A stretch of DNA of 64,000 nt from Gemmatimonadaceae bacterium (GTDB lineage Bacteria > Gemmatimonadota > Gemmatimonadetes > Gemmatimonadales > Gemmatimonadaceae), in the NCBI GenBank assembly GCA_036496605.1, contig DASXKV010000054.1:186001-250000 (forward strand), written 5' to 3'. A program made the position numbers and the translations under genes. Below, piece by piece: positions 18,701-26,649 of this stretch (the stretch's first letter is position 1; the number at the start of each line of letters is the position of its first letter). The notes beneath the pieces were generated by a model. That model made no database searches, was not told the DNA's origin, and worked only from the letters and a program-made list of their open reading frames with translations.

Positions 18701-19057
18701 GACGGCGGCAGCGCGACGACGACCGACATTCACCAGGCGGGCGACACCCTCGAAAACAAGTTCATGTCCGTGGAGGGGCAGCTGCTGGACCTTCGCCTAA
18801 CGGGCCAGGGGCAGGACGAAGTACGATATCCCGTCATGGCCGCCGGTCAGCTCAGCTGGCTGGCGGGCGGCATCGGTGCGTCCGATTTCGCGCCAACGTC
18901 ACAACAACGCGAAGTTCAGGGAATACTCAACACGCGCATTCAGAATACGCGCTCGGCTCTGGATCGGCTCCTGCGGCAGGACCTCGCGGCGTTCAATGGA
19001 TTGCTCAAGGCCAAGGGGATGACAACGATCGATGCGGGAGCAAAGGTGGTGTTCTGA
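15728..19057 (+). CDS. Large secreted VPS10/BNR-repeat beta-propeller protein
   Basis: The protein has 1109 aa from ATG 15728 with a signal peptide (MSIRAHIGLLALTLAAITPAVAQ). Asp-box (BNR) motifs SxDxGxTW recur: SMDAGRTW, TTDGGATW, STDGGTTW, SDDGGANW, TTDGGRTW, NDYGKTW, SLDDGDHW. These define one or two beta-propellers of the sortilin/VPS10-like family. A Gly-Arg-rich insert (TGGRGGGGRGGRGAAAQ) splits the propeller near residue 360, and the C-terminal 250 residues contain a helical segment. A glycosidase-like reading is possible but no catalytic set is visible. A paralogue lies at 56575-59601. It follows padR and carries five GCCTAACG words. Confidence 0.82.
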   Translation: MSIRAHIGLLALTLAAITPAVAQRAQPAPISSFDPQTASQLQWRYIGPVGNRVACVVGVPGDPNVYYAGAASGGIWKTVDAGIHWSPIFDDQDVSSVGALAVAPSNPNIVWAGTGEPWIRSHISIGDGVYKSMDAGRTWKKMGLDSTGRIGRIAIDPNNPDVVFVAAQGYSYGPQEERGIYRTTDGGATWQRVLFVDRNTGGIDVVMHPTNPQILFAATWQLELHTWGRESGGPGSGIYQSTDGGTTWNRLTGHGLPTHEIGKIGLAIARSNPSRVYALIETGDGNPLHGRPTDNGELWRSDDGGANWRVVNYERDLACRQPYYTRTVVSTDNPDEMYFLCANFSRSLDGGLTAHTGGRGGGGRGGRGAAAQAPGVPGGAVTTAGRGGDSTAVVPLAAAGGDNHDMWIDPTNGSRMAVANDAGVSISTTRGRSWLRVQLPIAQIYHVTVDNRVPYYVYGNKQDGPSYRGPSNSRTGNQIARSEWHGVEGGESGWATPDPVDSNIVWSTGSGSGARGGIVIRFDERRRQGQNVEVYPLSTGGYAAADVKYRFVWDPPFAISPHDHNKIYTGSQFVHMTTDGGRTWRVISPDLTRNDKSKQGISGGLTPDDIGVEYGDVVYAIAESRVTPGLIWVGTNDGLVQLTRNGGATWTNVTANIPGILTWGSVRHIEPSRYDVGTAYIVVDGHQENNREPWVYKTNDYGKTWKLIVNGIPKSPLSYAHIIREDPVRRGLLYLGTENALYVSLDDGDHWAPLQSGLPHAPVYGMAIQEHFDDLVISTYGRGIYILDDLSPLQQLTPQIQTSKAFFFPVRPAYRFTDVAGNYSMNDDPTVGSNPTYGARFNYWLGAQAPVRIDIVDAAGATIRTIHDSSTHTGLNRTSWDLRNTVSRGPRMRTKPVNDAEFAMARDGTRDAAGFGTIAVLMPPGRYTARLTANGQTLTQSFEVLKDPNQAETLADIKAATDALLALQKNHRTAADMLGTIENVRAQLEALDGGSATTTDIHQAGDTLENKFMSVEGQLLDLRLTGQGQDEVRYPVMAAGQLSWLAGGIGASDFAPTSQQREVQGILNTRIQNTRSALDRLLRQDLAAFNGLLKAKGMTTIDAGAKVVF

Positions 19058-19084
19058 TCGTCATCCCGATGAGCGCGGAGAGCT

Positions 19085-20830
19085 CTAAGACGAAACGGCC
19101 TGTGCGCGCGGGACCTGCGGCGACGTCGCCTGGCCGCGCGCCGCCACGGGGAAGCAGATCGAGAAGGTGCTGCCTTTCCCAACGGCGCTCTGCACATCGA
19201 TCGTGCCGCCATGGGCCTCGACGATCGCCTTGGCGATGGCCAGGCCCAGACCGACGCCGCGGTTGTCGCCGCTGTTGCCCTGCCAGAACTGCTCGAACAC
19301 GTGCGGCAGGCGCTCCGGGGCGATGCCGACACCGGTGTCGCGCACGCTGAACACCGCGGCCCCATTCTCGATATGGCCGTCGAGGGTGATGCGTCCGCCT
19401 TCGGCGGTGAACTTCACCGCATTGCCTAACAAGTTTCCGAGGACCTGCAGCACGCGCGCGCGGTCGACGCGGAGGCGCAGACTCCGGTCGGTGGCGTGTG
19501 CCTCGAGCTTGATGCGCCGCTCCGCCGCAAGCGGTCGACCCATCTCCTCTGCCTGATCGATGATCGAGCCGAGCGTCACGTTCTCGAAGTCGAGCGAGAG
19601 GCGTCCGGCCTGGATGCGCACCGCATCCAGCAGATCGGCGACGAGCCGCCGCATGTGGGTCACGGCGCGTGTCATCACTGCCAACAACTCGGTCCGCCGC
19701 TCTTCAGCGAGCGTCGGCTCGCCGAGGAGTTCTGTCGTCGCCATCGCGAGATGCAGCGGATTGCGCAGGTCGTGCGCGACGACGCCCAGTACCTGCTCCC
19801 GCGCGCGCGCCGTGAGCTCGGCCTCGCGCCGCCGCTCGCGTTCGGCATCGTAGCTCCGCGCCCGCTGGAGCGCGGCCGCCGCGGATTGTGTGAGCAGTAG
19901 CGTGAATGTTCGATCGGCCGCGCCGACGGCGCTCGGTTCGGAAAAACTCAGGCCTAACGCGCCGACGACCTCGTTGCCGTACCGCAATGGTGCAACGACG
20001 TGCGCCTGCCGGTCACTCACGGCACCGACGCGGTCGTAGACCTTTGGGTAGCGCGCGCGAAATTCGTCGACAGTGGACAACCAAACCGGCGACCTCGTGC
20101 GAATTGCCTCGGCGACGGGGCCATCGTCCGCGATCGTCAGGCGTGTGCGGCGCCGCATGTCCTCGGGATAGCCACTGGCGCCCAGCCGTTCGACTTGATC
20201 GCCGTCGACGAGCATGAGAAACGCGCGAGTCGCCTCGACCGCCTTCATCCCTTTTGTGAGGATGACATTGGCGACGTCGTCCACCGAGCCCGCTTCGGCG
20301 AGCGCGGTGGTGACATCGAGTAGCTGTTGAGCCTGTGCAGCGAGCCGCTCCGATTCGCGCGACAGCGCCTGGATCTGGTCGACCTGCTGCTCGAGCTCGG
20401 CGTTCATTTCCTCGACGTCCAGTGCGCGCCTCTCGGCAAGCTCGCGCGCGCGGCGCATCGCGGCTGTGGTGGCACCGATCGTCAGTGCGACGATGAGAAA
20501 CACGAAGCTGTCGACGAGCTCCTCGGAATGCGTGAGCTCGATCGATCCAATCGGCGGGAGGAAGCTGAAATCGATCGCGAAAATCGAGAGCGCTGCAGTA
20601 AGTACCCCCGGACCGCTCCCACCGTACCAGGTCGCCAGCGCGACCGCTGCTGCGAAGGGCAATCGGCTCGCTGCATCGAACTCGGCGCCGAGCGCGAGAG
20701 TCACCAGCCACGCGAGAAGTGCGAGCGCAACAGCGACCGCGTAGCGGCCAAGCCGCGCGCCCTTCGAGTTGCCACCGCGAAAGGGCAACTCTGTCAGGTG
20801 TCGCATGAGCTCGTGCGCCTTGATATCCAC
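19085..20830 (-). CDS. Sensor histidine kinase (DUF4118 - GAF - HisKA - HATPase)
   Basis: The protein has 581 aa. Three to four membrane helices occupy residues 30-125 with the KdpD-like DUF4118 pattern (LPFAAAVALATWYGGSGPGVLTAALS). A coiled linker follows at 125-170, then a GAF domain (about 170-320; LLDVTTALAEAGSVDDVANV). The HisKA motif is VVAHDLRNPLH with phospho-acceptor His353. The ATPase lobe has NLLGNAVKFTAEGG, VRDTGVGIAPERL and GVGLGLAIAKAIVEAHGG. All boxes are intact. No response regulator is adjacent, so it is an orphan kinase. It follows glgA in the same direction after 69 bp. Confidence 0.93.
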   Translation of the reverse strand: MDIKAHELMRHLTELPFRGGNSKGARLGRYAVAVALALLAWLVTLALGAEFDAASRLPFAAAVALATWYGGSGPGVLTAALSIFAIDFSFLPPIGSIELTHSEELVDSFVFLIVALTIGATTAAMRRARELAERRALDVEEMNAELEQQVDQIQALSRESERLAAQAQQLLDVTTALAEAGSVDDVANVILTKGMKAVEATRAFLMLVDGDQVERLGASGYPEDMRRRTRLTIADDGPVAEAIRTRSPVWLSTVDEFRARYPKVYDRVGAVSDRQAHVVAPLRYGNEVVGALGLSFSEPSAVGAADRTFTLLLTQSAAAALQRARSYDAERERRREAELTARAREQVLGVVAHDLRNPLHLAMATTELLGEPTLAEERRTELLAVMTRAVTHMRRLVADLLDAVRIQAGRLSLDFENVTLGSIIDQAEEMGRPLAAERRIKLEAHATDRSLRLRVDRARVLQVLGNLLGNAVKFTAEGGRITLDGHIENGAAVFSVRDTGVGIAPERLPHVFEQFWQGNSGDNRGVGLGLAIAKAIVEAHGGTIDVQSAVGKGSTFSICFPVAARGQATSPQVPRAQAVSS

Positions 20831-20899
20831 TCGAGAACGATAGCGCGTTGCCTGCGTCGGCGTCTGTTGGACGCAGGCATGACGACTTTGTTAGCGGCG

Positions 20900-22459
20900 T
20901 CAGCGCGTGACCGACGCCTGCACGACCCGTTTGTAAAGATTCAAATACTTCGCCGCCGATTGCTCCCACCCGAAGTCGCGCGCCATCGCTTCGCGCATCA
21001 TGTTATGCCAGCCTGCGGGCTCTTTGTACTGATCGACGGCGCGCACCGCAGCGCGCATGAAGTCGGCCGCGACGTAATCGTCGAAGAGGAAGCCCGTGAC
21101 GTTGTCCTCGATCGTGTCCGCCAACCCGCCGACGCGCCGCGCAATGGGTAGCGTGCCGTAGCGCTGAGCGCGCATCTGCGTGAGACCGCACGGCTCGTAC
21201 TGCGACGGCATGAGGCACATGTCGGCGCCCGCGAGCAGCTTGTGCTCGAGCTCCTCGGTAAATCGCAGCTGGACGGAGATTCGACTCGGTGCGCGGGCCG
21301 CGATCGCGGTGAGTGCCGCCTCGTAGCGCGGTTCGCCGGCGCCGAGAAAGAGAAACTGTGCATCCAGCGCGAAGTAGCCGGGATCGCCGAGAATGAGGTC
21401 GAGTCCCTTCTGCGACACGAGGCGCGCCGTCATCGCGAAGATGGGCACGCCGGGAATGCGTCGCAGACCAATCTCCTGCTGCAAGGCTTCGCGACACTGT
21501 TCCTTGCCGTCGAGCGCATCCGCGGCGTAGTGCGCTGGAATCCCGGGATCCGTCGCCGGATTCCAGCGCCTCTGGTCAATGCCATTGGTGATGCCGACGA
21601 ATCGGTCGCGCAGCGCGCGGAAGACGCCGTCGAGACCGAATCCGCCCGCCGGCGTGCGCAGCTCGTGCGCATGCGTCGGACTCACCGTCGTGACCGCGTC
21701 GGCGAAGACGAGCCCGCCCTTTAGCAAGTTTACATTTCCGTGCCACTCCATCTGCCGCCAGTTGTATAGCGACCAGGGCAGACCGAGATCGGGCATCGTC
21801 TGCGCCGGAAAGTGTCCCTGGTATCCCGCGTTATGCACCGTGAGGACGACGCTCACCCATCCGTAACGGACGTCGCCGGCGAAAAACGTGCGGAGATAGA
21901 CGGGCGCGAGCGCCGTGTGCCAGTCGTGCGCATGCAGAATGACAGGGTCGCTGCCGGCGATGCGCGGTATCGCGGCGAGCGCCGCCATGCAGAAGCATGC
22001 ATAACGACGCGCATTGTCGGGATAGTCAGCGCCCGGCGGCCCGTAGAGATACGGACGATCGAAGTACTCGGGATTCTCGATGAAGTAGACTTCGGTGCCG
22101 ACGCGAGGGTCGTCGGGACGCTTCGACAGTCGCCACAGCCGCGCCGGCTCGATGCGGCTTCCGATCTGGACGCGGAACGCTGGACCGACTGGCTCGATCT
22201 CGGGCGCCGTGTCGCGGACGGCCGCATAGAGTGGCATCATGATCGCCGACTGCAGGCCGGACGCCGCCTGGAATCGCGCCAGGCTCGCGACGGCCTCGCC
22301 CAGACCGCCGCTCCGCGCGAAGGGCGCCAGCTCGGCGACAACGTGAATCACTCGCACGCGACGGCCGTCGGGGAGTGCCAGCGCCGGCGTCGGAGGCGTC
22401 GGCACTTTCACGAAGGGTACTTCCGGAGCAGTCTCTACCGCCGCCTGGGGCGAGTTCAT
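20900..22459 (-). CDS. glgA: Glycogen synthase (GT5, ADP-glucose starch glucosyltransferase)
   Basis: The protein has 519 aa. It has the GT5 N-terminal substrate loop as FARSGGLGEAV (residues 47-57); the family usually has KTGGL, so Lys is replaced by Arg here. It also has VILHAHDWHTALAPVYL, VVLTVHNAGYQGHFP, GITNGIDQRRWNPATD, AMTARLVSQKGLDL and the catalytic SQYEPCGLTQMRAQRYGTLP. It elongates alpha-1,4-glucan from ADP-glucose in the cytoplasm. The 38-residue N-terminal extension is proline/valine-rich. It sits 89 bp downstream of the ROK kinase, consistent with sugar storage. Confidence 0.9.
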   Translation of the reverse strand: MNSPQAAVETAPEVPFVKVPTPPTPALALPDGRRVRVIHVVAELAPFARSGGLGEAVASLARFQAASGLQSAIMMPLYAAVRDTAPEIEPVGPAFRVQIGSRIEPARLWRLSKRPDDPRVGTEVYFIENPEYFDRPYLYGPPGADYPDNARRYACFCMAALAAIPRIAGSDPVILHAHDWHTALAPVYLRTFFAGDVRYGWVSVVLTVHNAGYQGHFPAQTMPDLGLPWSLYNWRQMEWHGNVNLLKGGLVFADAVTTVSPTHAHELRTPAGGFGLDGVFRALRDRFVGITNGIDQRRWNPATDPGIPAHYAADALDGKEQCREALQQEIGLRRIPGVPIFAMTARLVSQKGLDLILGDPGYFALDAQFLFLGAGEPRYEAALTAIAARAPSRISVQLRFTEELEHKLLAGADMCLMPSQYEPCGLTQMRAQRYGTLPIARRVGGLADTIEDNVTGFLFDDYVAADFMRAAVRAVDQYKEPAGWHNMMREAMARDFGWEQSAAKYLNLYKRVVQASVTR

Positions 22460-22548
22460 GTCGTCACGCTAAGCATTCTCTGGGCCGAGCGCCACGGCCG
22501 CGAAGTTCTGTTCCCGGCGCCTCGCTGACATCGCGCCACGGCGCCAAG

Positions 22549-23466
22549 CTACCACAATCGAGCAGCTCCCCGAACTCCACTCGAATCTCCAAACTTCGCG
22601 CAGACAAATCGAGTTGCCAGCTTACTCGACGTCGCACCGGCGGCAAGGACGTAGCGCGGTACGATCTCCGCGACCCGCTTCGGTAGCTCGGGCACATTGG
22701 ACATACCGCCGCCGAGCACGATCACATCCGGATCCAGCACGTTTACTAGTGACGCGAGCGACCGCCCGAGGCGGTCGCAGTAAAGGGTGAGCGACATCGT
22801 CGCAAGCGGATCACCGCCGGTGGCAGAACGCACGATCTCCGCCGCCGGAATGTTCGCGCCGGCACGCTTGGCGTGATCGCGCTCGAACCCCGGACCGGAC
22901 ACCCACATTTCGATGCAACCCATTCTCCCGCAGTAACAGCTCGGACCAGGGAACTCCTCGGCGTCCATCCAGGGCAGCGGATTATGTCCCCACTCACCGG
23001 CGATGAGATTGGCGCCGGAGAGGCACTGTCCGCCGACGACGATGCCTCCGCCGACGCCGGTGCCGATGATGACGCCGAACACCACGTGCGCGCCCGCGGC
23101 AGCACCATCGATCGCCTCGGAGAGCGCGAAACAATCCGCGTCGTTGAGGACGCGAATCTCCCGGGCCAATCGTTGCTCCAGGTCGTTGGCCAATGGCTGC
23201 CCGTTGAGCCAGACGGAGTTCGCGTTCTTCACCAATCCCGTTTCAGGCACCACGATCCCTGGAATACCGATGCCGACGGTGCCCGTGCGCCCCGCCTTCA
23301 TCTCGACGTCGGCGACGAGCTTCGTGATCGCGTCGAGTGACTCCTCATAGCCAGCCGGGGTGGGGACGCGCTGCCTAACGAGCTCCGTCCCGTCGCCGTC
23401 CATCGCGAGGGCTTCGATTTTGGTGCCGCCGAGATCGACGCCAATGCGGAGCTTGGATTTGCGCAT
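22549..23466 (-). CDS. ROK-family sugar kinase (fructokinase / N-acetylglucosamine kinase type)
   Basis: The protein has 305 aa. ATP-binding DLGGTK is at 11-16, and VGIGIPGIV begins the sugar-binding lobe. LNDADCFALSEA carries the catalytic Asp109. The ROK zinc site is complete: His161 and the CYCGRMGCIE cluster (Cys177, Cys179, Cys184). FGVIIGTGVGGGIVV and DVIVLGGGMSNV complete the fold. It closely resembles Mak/NagK-type kinases, but the substrate (fructose, glucose, GlcNAc) cannot be fixed from sequence. With glgA and the histidine kinase it forms a leftward group. It diverges from the SusC-like gene at 23690. Confidence 0.88.
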   Translation of the reverse strand: MRKSKLRIGVDLGGTKIEALAMDGDGTELVRQRVPTPAGYEESLDAITKLVADVEMKAGRTGTVGIGIPGIVVPETGLVKNANSVWLNGQPLANDLEQRLAREIRVLNDADCFALSEAIDGAAAGAHVVFGVIIGTGVGGGIVVGGQCLSGANLIAGEWGHNPLPWMDAEEFPGPSCYCGRMGCIEMWVSGPGFERDHAKRAGANIPAAEIVRSATGGDPLATMSLTLYCDRLGRSLASLVNVLDPDVIVLGGGMSNVPELPKRVAEIVPRYVLAAGATSSKLATRFVCAKFGDSSGVRGAARLW

Positions 23467-23477
23467 GGAATAAAGTG

Positions 23478-23548
23478 CAAAGGGCCAGGGGCGAGGGGTT
23501 AGGGGCTAGCGTTTTCTCTAGCCCTAGCCGCTCGACTCCAGCCCCTAC
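23478..23548. repeat. Word-hairpin with iterated AGGGGCTAG / CTAGCCCCTA
   Basis: aagggccaggggcgagggg then aggggctag on the left pairs imperfectly with ctagcccta and ccagccccta on the right; the best core is 23501-23526. It lies in the 223-bp divergent space between the ROK kinase and the SusC-like gene, where a terminator is not needed. This argues that these elements are not only terminators. Confidence 0.45.
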
Positions 23549-23689
23549 CGCATAGCATCTCGCGCCATCCGCCTTGCACCACGCGCTTGACGGCTTCCGC
23601 GCGCGACCGTATATGACGGCCCACCCACCCTCGCGCAGCTGCGCCGACGCATTGCGCACGTTGTCTGCTCCGCCCCTGAGGGAAAATCA

Positions 23690-26647
23690 ATGGCCAAACG
23701 CATCGCGTGGTCCGCGCTCCTCGCGCTCGTCCTCGCCCCCGCCGCACTCCTCGCACAACAACGACGGCTCACCGGCGCCGTTCGTGTTGAAGGAACCGCG
23801 GAGCCTATTCCCGCCGCCATCATCTCCGTCCTCAACGGAACCGGCGCAACCCAGACCGACGAACAGGGTCGCTTCGCACTGGTGATTCCGAGCGGTGGGC
23901 AACGGCTTCGCGTCCGCGCCCTCGGCTATGGCGCGCGCGAGATTGCCGCACCGGCAGCGGATACGTTGACGATCTTCTTATCACGGGCGGCGCTCACGCT
24001 CGATCAGGTCGTCGTAACGGGACAGGCAACCGTGATCAGCAAGCGCAACGCAATCACGTCTACGTCGAACGTCGATTCCGCTGAGCTGAATCGCGTGCCC
24101 GCACCGGCAGTCGACATCGCGCTCGCCGGCAAGATCGCTGGTGCGAATATCCAAACGAACTCCGGCGCCCCTGGCGGCGGCGCGCAGATTCAGATTCGCG
24201 GTAGCAATACGGTAATTGGCGGGTCCGATCCGTTGATCGTCGTCGACGGCGTGATCTACAGCAACGCGTCGATTCCGTCGGGACTCTACACGGTGACGGG
24301 CAGCGGCGGCGCGAGCGGTACCGGCCCGACGCAGGACGACGTCGCGAACCGGTTGGCGGACCTCAACCCTAACGACATCGTCAGCATCGAGGTGTTGAAG
24401 AGCGCGGCGGCGTCGTCGATCTACGGATCGAAGGCGGCGAACGGCGTCGTCATCATCACGACCAATCGCGGCCAGGCGGGCAAGCCGAGAACGCACGTCA
24501 CGCAGCGACTCGGTTGGTCGAATCTGCTTCGTGGACCGAGCGAGCGGCTCTTCGACACGACGAGCGCGTTTGCCGTCTACTCGAGCGCTGCCGACTCGGC
24601 GATCATCCGATCGCTCGAGGTCAACGGCAAGCTGCCCTACTACGATCACCTGAAAGAGCTCGCGGGTGGAAATGCGCCCGCGGCCGAGACGCAGCTCGAC
24701 GTGAGCGGAGGCACGACGAACACGACGTACTACATCTCCGGCGACGTCAAGCGCGACGATGGCATCGTTCACGACACCTACGACCAGCGTCAAACGCTGC
24801 GCTTGAATCTGTCGCAGCACCTGAGCGATCGCTTCACGCTGTCCATGACCAGCGCGTACGCGCACAACGCGAACGACCGGGGCTTCATCAACAACGACAA
24901 TACGGGCGCGGGGATGACGTACGCTCTCGCATACATCCCGAGCTTCGTGCCGTTGCTGGACGCGAGCGGGCGCTTTCGCCAGCCCGAGTTCACCTACCTC
25001 GGCTCGAACCCGCTGCAGACGGCCGCGTTCGGACGGAATCGTGAGGTGGTCAATCGCTTTACCGGTGGCGCGACGCTGAACGCCGATGCCTGGGCGAATG
25101 ATAAGCAATCGCTAAAGTTCGTGGGCTCGGCGGGCGCCGATGTCTTCAGCCAGCGCGACGCGATCATCGCGCCGCCCGATCTGTTCTTCCAGGAGCGGCT
25201 CCAGAACCCAGGCGCGTCGACCCTGAGCAACGGCAACGCGCAATACGTGAATTGGAACATCAACGCAATCCATTCTTACACGCCCGGCTCTCTCCTGCGC
25301 ACGACGACATCGGGCGGCGTGCAGTATGAGGACCGCCAGCTCCAGATCTCGCGCGTCACGGCGCGCGGCCTGTTGCCCGGGCAAACGAACATCACGCAAG
25401 GCTCCGTCTTCGGCGAGCAGCAAGAAAATCTCTCGACCGAGCGCACCGTCGCCCTCTACGGCCAGGAGCAGGTGATGGCCTTCGGAGAGCGCCTAACGAT
25501 CGAGGCCGGTCTCCGCGCCGAGAAGAGCAGCGTCTTCGGCAACACGAACAAATTCTATGTGTTTCCGAAGACCGGCGCGTCGTATCGATTCCCGGACCTC
25601 CTCGGTCAGGGAAGCGAATTCAAGTTGCGCGCGGCGTACGGCGAGACTGGCAATCAGCCGCTCTTCGGGCAGAAGTTCACGACGCTCTCGACGAGCGTGA
25701 TCGGCGGCAACGTCGGTACGAACGTCACCGGCATCTCCGGTGCGCCGGACGTCGCGCCGGAGCGCGTGAAGGAATTCGAGGGTGGATTCGACGCCGCGAG
25801 CTGGAACGGGCGCGCGACGCTCGAGGTCACCGCGTACAAGCGGCGCACGACGAATCTCTTGCTGAATCGTACGCCCGCGCCCTCGAGCGGTTTTACGCAG
25901 GTCATCCTGAATGGGGGACAACTGAGCAACGAAGGGATCGAGGCGGCGCTCGCCCTGCAAGTCGTCAGGCGGGGTGACTTCACCTGGTTGTATCGCACGA
26001 CGTATAGCCACGACCACTCCAATGTCGACAACTTGCCGGTGCCGGGCTTCCGTCCGCCGACCGCAGGATTCGGCCTCGCGTACGGCGAGTTCTTCCTCCA
26101 ACCTGGCCGGCCGATCGATCAGATCATCGGCCAGACCGGTGTCGATCAGAACGGCGATTTCATCGTCGGCTATCTGGGCCACGCGAGCCCCGCGTATCAG
26201 ATGTCGTTCTCGAACGACTTCAGCTATCGGTTCGCGACGGTTTCCGTGCTCGTCGAGATGCAGAAAGGCGGCGTCGCGCAGAACCAGACCCTCTCCCTCT
26301 ACGACTGCAATCAACTCGCGCCCGATCAGGCGACGCCCGAAGGCCAGGCGCGCGCCGATGCCTGCTTGAACACCGGCATCGCGACGCCGTTCGTGCAGTC
26401 GACCGATTTCGTGCGACTGCGTGAGGTGCGGCTCGGCTTCGCGTTGCCTCGCCGCTACACGCACTACTTCGGCTCGGACGACGTACAGGCGATCGTCTCC
26501 GGGCGCAATCTCTGGCTGCACACGAAGTACTTTGGTTACGATCCCGAATCGAGCAACTACGGCCAGCAGGCAATCACCCGCAACGTAGATCTCGGCCCCT
26601 ATCCGCCCTCGCGGCAGTTTCTGTTCTCCTTGTCCGTGGGGTTCTGA
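23690..26647 (+). CDS. SusC/RagA-type TonB-linked outer-membrane receptor
   Basis: The protein has 985 aa with a signal peptide (MAKRIAWSALLALVLAPAALLAQQ). A carboxypeptidase-regulatory-like domain follows at about 25-95 (RLTGAVRVEGTAEPIPAAII). The plug shows LDQVVVTGQ, GGGAQIQIRGSNTV, PLIVVDGVIY and SIEVLKSAAASSIYGSKAAN, then GVVIITTNRG. The rest is a large beta-barrel ending in aromatic strand SRQFLFSLSVGF. It imports oligomers (glycans or peptides) with TonB energy. The SusD partner starts 3 bp after its stop. Compared with Bacteroidota SusC the plug is standard and no FecR/sigma domain is attached. Confidence 0.93.
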   Translation: MAKRIAWSALLALVLAPAALLAQQRRLTGAVRVEGTAEPIPAAIISVLNGTGATQTDEQGRFALVIPSGGQRLRVRALGYGAREIAAPAADTLTIFLSRAALTLDQVVVTGQATVISKRNAITSTSNVDSAELNRVPAPAVDIALAGKIAGANIQTNSGAPGGGAQIQIRGSNTVIGGSDPLIVVDGVIYSNASIPSGLYTVTGSGGASGTGPTQDDVANRLADLNPNDIVSIEVLKSAAASSIYGSKAANGVVIITTNRGQAGKPRTHVTQRLGWSNLLRGPSERLFDTTSAFAVYSSAADSAIIRSLEVNGKLPYYDHLKELAGGNAPAAETQLDVSGGTTNTTYYISGDVKRDDGIVHDTYDQRQTLRLNLSQHLSDRFTLSMTSAYAHNANDRGFINNDNTGAGMTYALAYIPSFVPLLDASGRFRQPEFTYLGSNPLQTAAFGRNREVVNRFTGGATLNADAWANDKQSLKFVGSAGADVFSQRDAIIAPPDLFFQERLQNPGASTLSNGNAQYVNWNINAIHSYTPGSLLRTTTSGGVQYEDRQLQISRVTARGLLPGQTNITQGSVFGEQQENLSTERTVALYGQEQVMAFGERLTIEAGLRAEKSSVFGNTNKFYVFPKTGASYRFPDLLGQGSEFKLRAAYGETGNQPLFGQKFTTLSTSVIGGNVGTNVTGISGAPDVAPERVKEFEGGFDAASWNGRATLEVTAYKRRTTNLLLNRTPAPSSGFTQVILNGGQLSNEGIEAALALQVVRRGDFTWLYRTTYSHDHSNVDNLPVPGFRPPTAGFGLAYGEFFLQPGRPIDQIIGQTGVDQNGDFIVGYLGHASPAYQMSFSNDFSYRFATVSVLVEMQKGGVAQNQTLSLYDCNQLAPDQATPEGQARADACLNTGIATPFVQSTDFVRLREVRLGFALPRRYTHYFGSDDVQAIVSGRNLWLHTKYFGYDPESSNYGQQAITRNVDLGPYPPSRQFLFSLSVGF

Positions 26648-26649
26648 CG

